NCBI GenBank assembly: GCA_017165825.1
Contig: CM029393.1
Location: 4,649,468-4,713,467 of the forward strand
DNA length: 64,000 bases
DNA from: Hepsetus odoe
Lineage: Eukaryota; Chordata; Actinopteri; Characiformes; Hepsetidae
Direction: 5' to 3'
A program made the position numbers and the translations under genes. This document shows positions 61,441-64,000 of this stretch, piece after piece (the first letter of the stretch is position 1; the number at the start of each line of letters is the position of its first letter). The notes beneath the pieces are model-generated. The model was not told the origin of the DNA and did not search any database. It saw only the letters and a program-made list of their open reading frames with translations.

Positions 61441-62428
61441 AAAATAAAGAGGCATTAGTGATCCTTTGTGCTCCTTTAAAAAAAAAACTGCAACAGAAAG
61501 ATGATGATGAATAAGAGGAACCACAAAAACAAAGCCATAAAGGTGGGTTCTCTTGGTGGTGTTACAAATGAATTATGCCTTAACTTACTGGAAAAAGCAT
61601 TCTGTAAAATTCTTTGTGTCAGTCAGAGAAAAATGATTGTGGTTATTTTTCAGACCCTAGTAAGAAAGAGTTTCTGTGTTTTTCTTATTTAAATATCTAT
61701 GCAAGTAGAAATTCCATGCCCAAAATGCCACCTGAAAGAACAACACTAAAATAGCAGAAGTTTTTGGTTGTGGTTATATTCTCTTTCCCAGATTACTATC
61801 CAAAATTGACCCTCCTTGCTACAAATAATTAAGATTTTGTGAAAGATGCAAAAGTGCAGTATGGATGTTCTTCTTGACTTTCCCTACATATTTAATTCTT
61901 AAGCTGACCAATCACAAAACACTCAGACCACAGATAAAACACCCACAAAACAACCCACAGCCACCTCATCAACTGAATGCAATTTGTCTACCATAACTCT
62001 CACTCTCGCTCTGTCTTTCTCTCTCTTATGCCTGTCCACTCACATCACAAATGAATATTTCCAGCCATAGTTCCAGCTTTGAAGATATCAAAGGCACATT
62101 GGATCCATCCTTCAGCTTCCAGTGCTCAGCCAGAGCACAGTGCTGTGGCCCAGCTCAGTGTGGCCATTTGGCCTAGTGCAGGTGGTCATCTTTACCTTTC
62201 ATCAGAGTTGTTAGGTAGACCTGAGAGGCACAGTGAGATAGAGATGTATTAGGTCACCCTGATGCATCCAGCATTTTTATGTGCAATATCTGATAATTTT
62301 TTCTCCCATATTGTCAGGGTGAACATCTTGTTTACGGTTTAGTTCCCTACAAAGAAGAAGCACTCCTCTTGTTGAAATCCAGTGTAGTACAGACAGTACA
62401 GGAGTCACCAAATGGTATGGTGATGTTA

Positions 62429-62668
62429 TTATCCATTATCTGCCGCTTGTCCCAAACGGGGTCGCGGGGGGGTGCTGGTGTCCAAGCCAGCGCACACAGG
62501 GCGAGGACGGGGGACGCACCCTGGACAGGTCGCCAGCCCATCGCAGGGAGGAGCGGGACGGGGACGGCACCTTGCTCAAGGGTACCTCAGGGCAACCCAC
62601 CAGGAAGGGGTTCGAACCCCCGATCCGCCGATCACGCGGCCAACACCCTAACCACTAGGCCACCGCTG
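62429..62668 (-). mobile_element. Young full-length SINE, family 1 (long subfamily)
   Basis: The minus strand has an intact A box (TGGCCTAGTGG), an intact B box (GGTTCGAACCCC), CCTGAGGTACCCTTGAGCAAGG and the long body to gggacaagcggcagataatgg. TATGGTGATGTTA at 62416-62428 and 62669-62681 is a perfect 13-bp target-site duplication. Intact pol III boxes and perfect flanks make it the youngest insertion in the window. Confidence 0.95.
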
Positions 62669-62681
62669 TATGGTGATGTTA

Positions 62682-63737
62682 AAAAAAAAAAACCTGTTAC
62701 ATCAATGACCACTAGGATCACTAGACTCCCTAAACACTTGTTGTGATCATCACTCATACTATAACAAAACACAGGGTAAAACCTACGTTGACCTTCTTGA
62801 ATGGCTGGGGTCTTCTGCTCTGTTCCACCCTAAATAGTCCAGATAGAGATTTCTACTCTGGGGCCTAAGGAAGATGAACCTAGCAGATGAGAAAAGATGT
62901 GCTTGGCGGCCAATTCTCATTCAGCAGCCGGCCTTGCCCTGATAATGAGGTGGATCTCAATTATGCTGCTCTGCTGCTGTGAAATGGACCGGAGGCTCCC
63001 GCCACGGTGCCTCTCGAGGCCCTTCAAGCCCCCTTGTCCAAATTGAACTGATGGAGCAGAAAAGTCATTTGATTTTCGCTTTCACCTAAAAAAAAAAAAA
63101 AAAAAAAAAAGTAGACCAGGCCAGACCCAACTGGTAAGAACACCAGGATAGTAGCTGGCTTTGGCTGGCATTCGCAGAGGTCAGGCAACCTGTCGGTGGT
63201 TCACATCAGGTGTGGTTTATAGGGGCATAATTAGATTTGTGATGACAGTCTGTTGACACAGAGTGTATTAATTGGGGTGTCCTGGATTGACATGCATTCA
63301 GATAGCTATCATAAATGTATGAAACTCAGTTCAATGATATTTAATTGCAAGTCCCATAATTGTGGCTTATTAATGACAGCTCCTGTCACCAGCATATGGC
63401 AAAGTTGACCACATATATAGTGAGCCAGCAAGCTAATCTGAAAGGGGTGAAGATGTCATCTGTTCAGTTTGGATTGGGTTGAACTGGATTGCTAAAGTTA
63501 ATTTTTCACTTGAATTCATCCTTTATAATGGAAATGTTGAGGAAAGACTAGTTTGTATTTGTGTCTTTTACAATACCCAAGAGTTCTAGTACTGACCAGT
63601 GATTTCTTTACTCTTTACTCTGAAAACTTTTAACAATGGCAGTGACTACAGCCATAAAGGTTCAGAACTAGTTAGCTACCTAGAGAAACCTGCAAACAGG
63701 TATGAGCCAATGCTGATAAACAGTTTAATTTCCACAG
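62682..63737. other. Intron 2 end, unique sequence
   Basis: A complex GC-richer stretch (62880-63085) ends in a 22-base poly-A run (63089-63110). Nothing coding is recognised before exon 3. Confidence 0.45.
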
Positions 63738-63871
63738 AGATAGTACCAAACAGCCTGGGTCTGCACAGCCTACACACGGAGCCCAGTCCCCTGGCCTCGG
63801 ACCACCAGGACCAGTCTCCTACTCAGCTACAGTACCGCAACAAAGTCCAGCATCGTCGCTTCTCTATGGAG
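63738..63871 (+). CDS. cdk18: cdk18 exon 3: N-terminal regulatory region, residues 40-84
   Basis: The acceptor tttccacag|ag and donor atggag|gtctgt bound 134 bases. With the one base carried from exon 2 they encode 45 residues in frame, from E40 to E84. The peptide runs from EIVPNSLGLHSLHTEP through a Ser/Gln-rich stretch (SPTQLQYRNK) to VQHRRFSME. The last segment matches the QRRFSME of human CDK18 and the HRRISME of CDK16/17, which is the subfamily hallmark before the kinase domain. R-R-F-S at Ser82 is a second basophilic kinase motif. Human CDK18 continues after this point with a segment ending in the RRASLSDIGF region, then the kinase domain, so exon 4 onward lies past 64,000. The middle of this exon is poorly conserved compared with human, as usual for this linker. 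Confidence 0.92.
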
Positions 63872-64000
63872 GTCTGTAGTATCACATCTCTAAGAAAACA
63901 CAAAAAAACTTTCTGTGTGCTGCATGTGTTAGCATCAGTGCTGTGAAAATGTATTTTACTTCAGATTTCCTTCATGTTTGTTTATTAATAACACTATTGT
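63872..64000 (+). other. cdk18: Start of cdk18 intron 3
   Basis: The sequence after the donor gtctgt is AT-rich and carries no recognised feature. The gene is truncated by the window edge. Confidence 0.8.

Larger units (their letters stand above)
54642..63737 (+). other. cdk18: cdk18 intron 2 (9.1 kb)
   Basis: A phase-1 intron from gtaaga at 54642 to the acceptor tttccacag at 63737. It holds a solo LTR, a Tc1-like transposon, a 36-bp palindrome, GA and AAT microsatellites, an X-box element near 60.7 kb, a complex island at 61.2-61.4 kb and a young SINE at 62.4 kb. No coding exon was recognised. The human protein has no residues that would need one here. Confidence 0.85.

Noticed and set aside
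62880..63110. Processed pseudogene ending in a 22-base poly-A run
   Set aside because: There is no AATAAA upstream, no coding similarity and no target duplication that I can find.
1..64000. CRISPR arrays, bacterial or phage systems
   Set aside because: No direct repeats with unique spacers, no operons and no ribosome binding sites. The sequence is vertebrate in every respect.

Overview
This is a non-coding-rich vertebrate window, almost certainly from a teleost fish. The signs are long introns with GT/AG junctions, dense CA/GA/CT microsatellites, tRNA-derived SINEs of fish type, RTE-like non-LTR retrotransposon fragments, Tc1/mariner transposons and one solo LTR. I see no bacterial genes, operons, CRISPR arrays or RNA genes. 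Nothing in the sequence allows a species name.

The only gene I can identify is the 5' part of cdk18 (PCTAIRE-3 kinase) on the + strand. It consists of a TATA/GC-box/inverted-CCAAT promoter near 37.20-37.27 kb, a non-coding first exon ending at a consensus donor (37,633|gtaagt), a 16.9-kb intron 1, exon 2 with the start codon (54,505-54,641), a 9.1-kb intron 2, and exon 3 (63,738-63,871). Reading phase is preserved across the exon 2/3 junction. The two coding exons give the first 84 residues, ending at HRRFSME. The PCTAIRE helix and the whole kinase domain lie beyond the right edge.

Layout: 1-37 kb is intergenic. It holds microsatellites, at least eight SINE copies or fragments (one nested inside another), three RTE-like fragments (7.1-8.1, 28.9-30.4 and 32.2-33.8 kb), two Tc1-like remnants, a GC-richer block at 9.5-10.9 kb, and an isolated TATA/leader-like sequence at 20.24 kb. 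Intron 1 (37.6-54.5 kb) holds microsatellites, three SINEs (two in inverted orientation near 49.5 kb), a Tc1-type remnant and a complex block just before exon 2. Intron 2 (54.6-63.7 kb) holds a solo LTR, a TIR-bounded Tc1 transposon, a perfect 36-bp palindrome, an RFX X-box and a very well preserved SINE.

I found no convincing undescribed system. The observations most worth following are an upstream ORF in exon 1 that would overlap the cdk18 start codon, a composite motif present on both sides of exon 2, the inverted SINEs around exon 2, and the palindrome.
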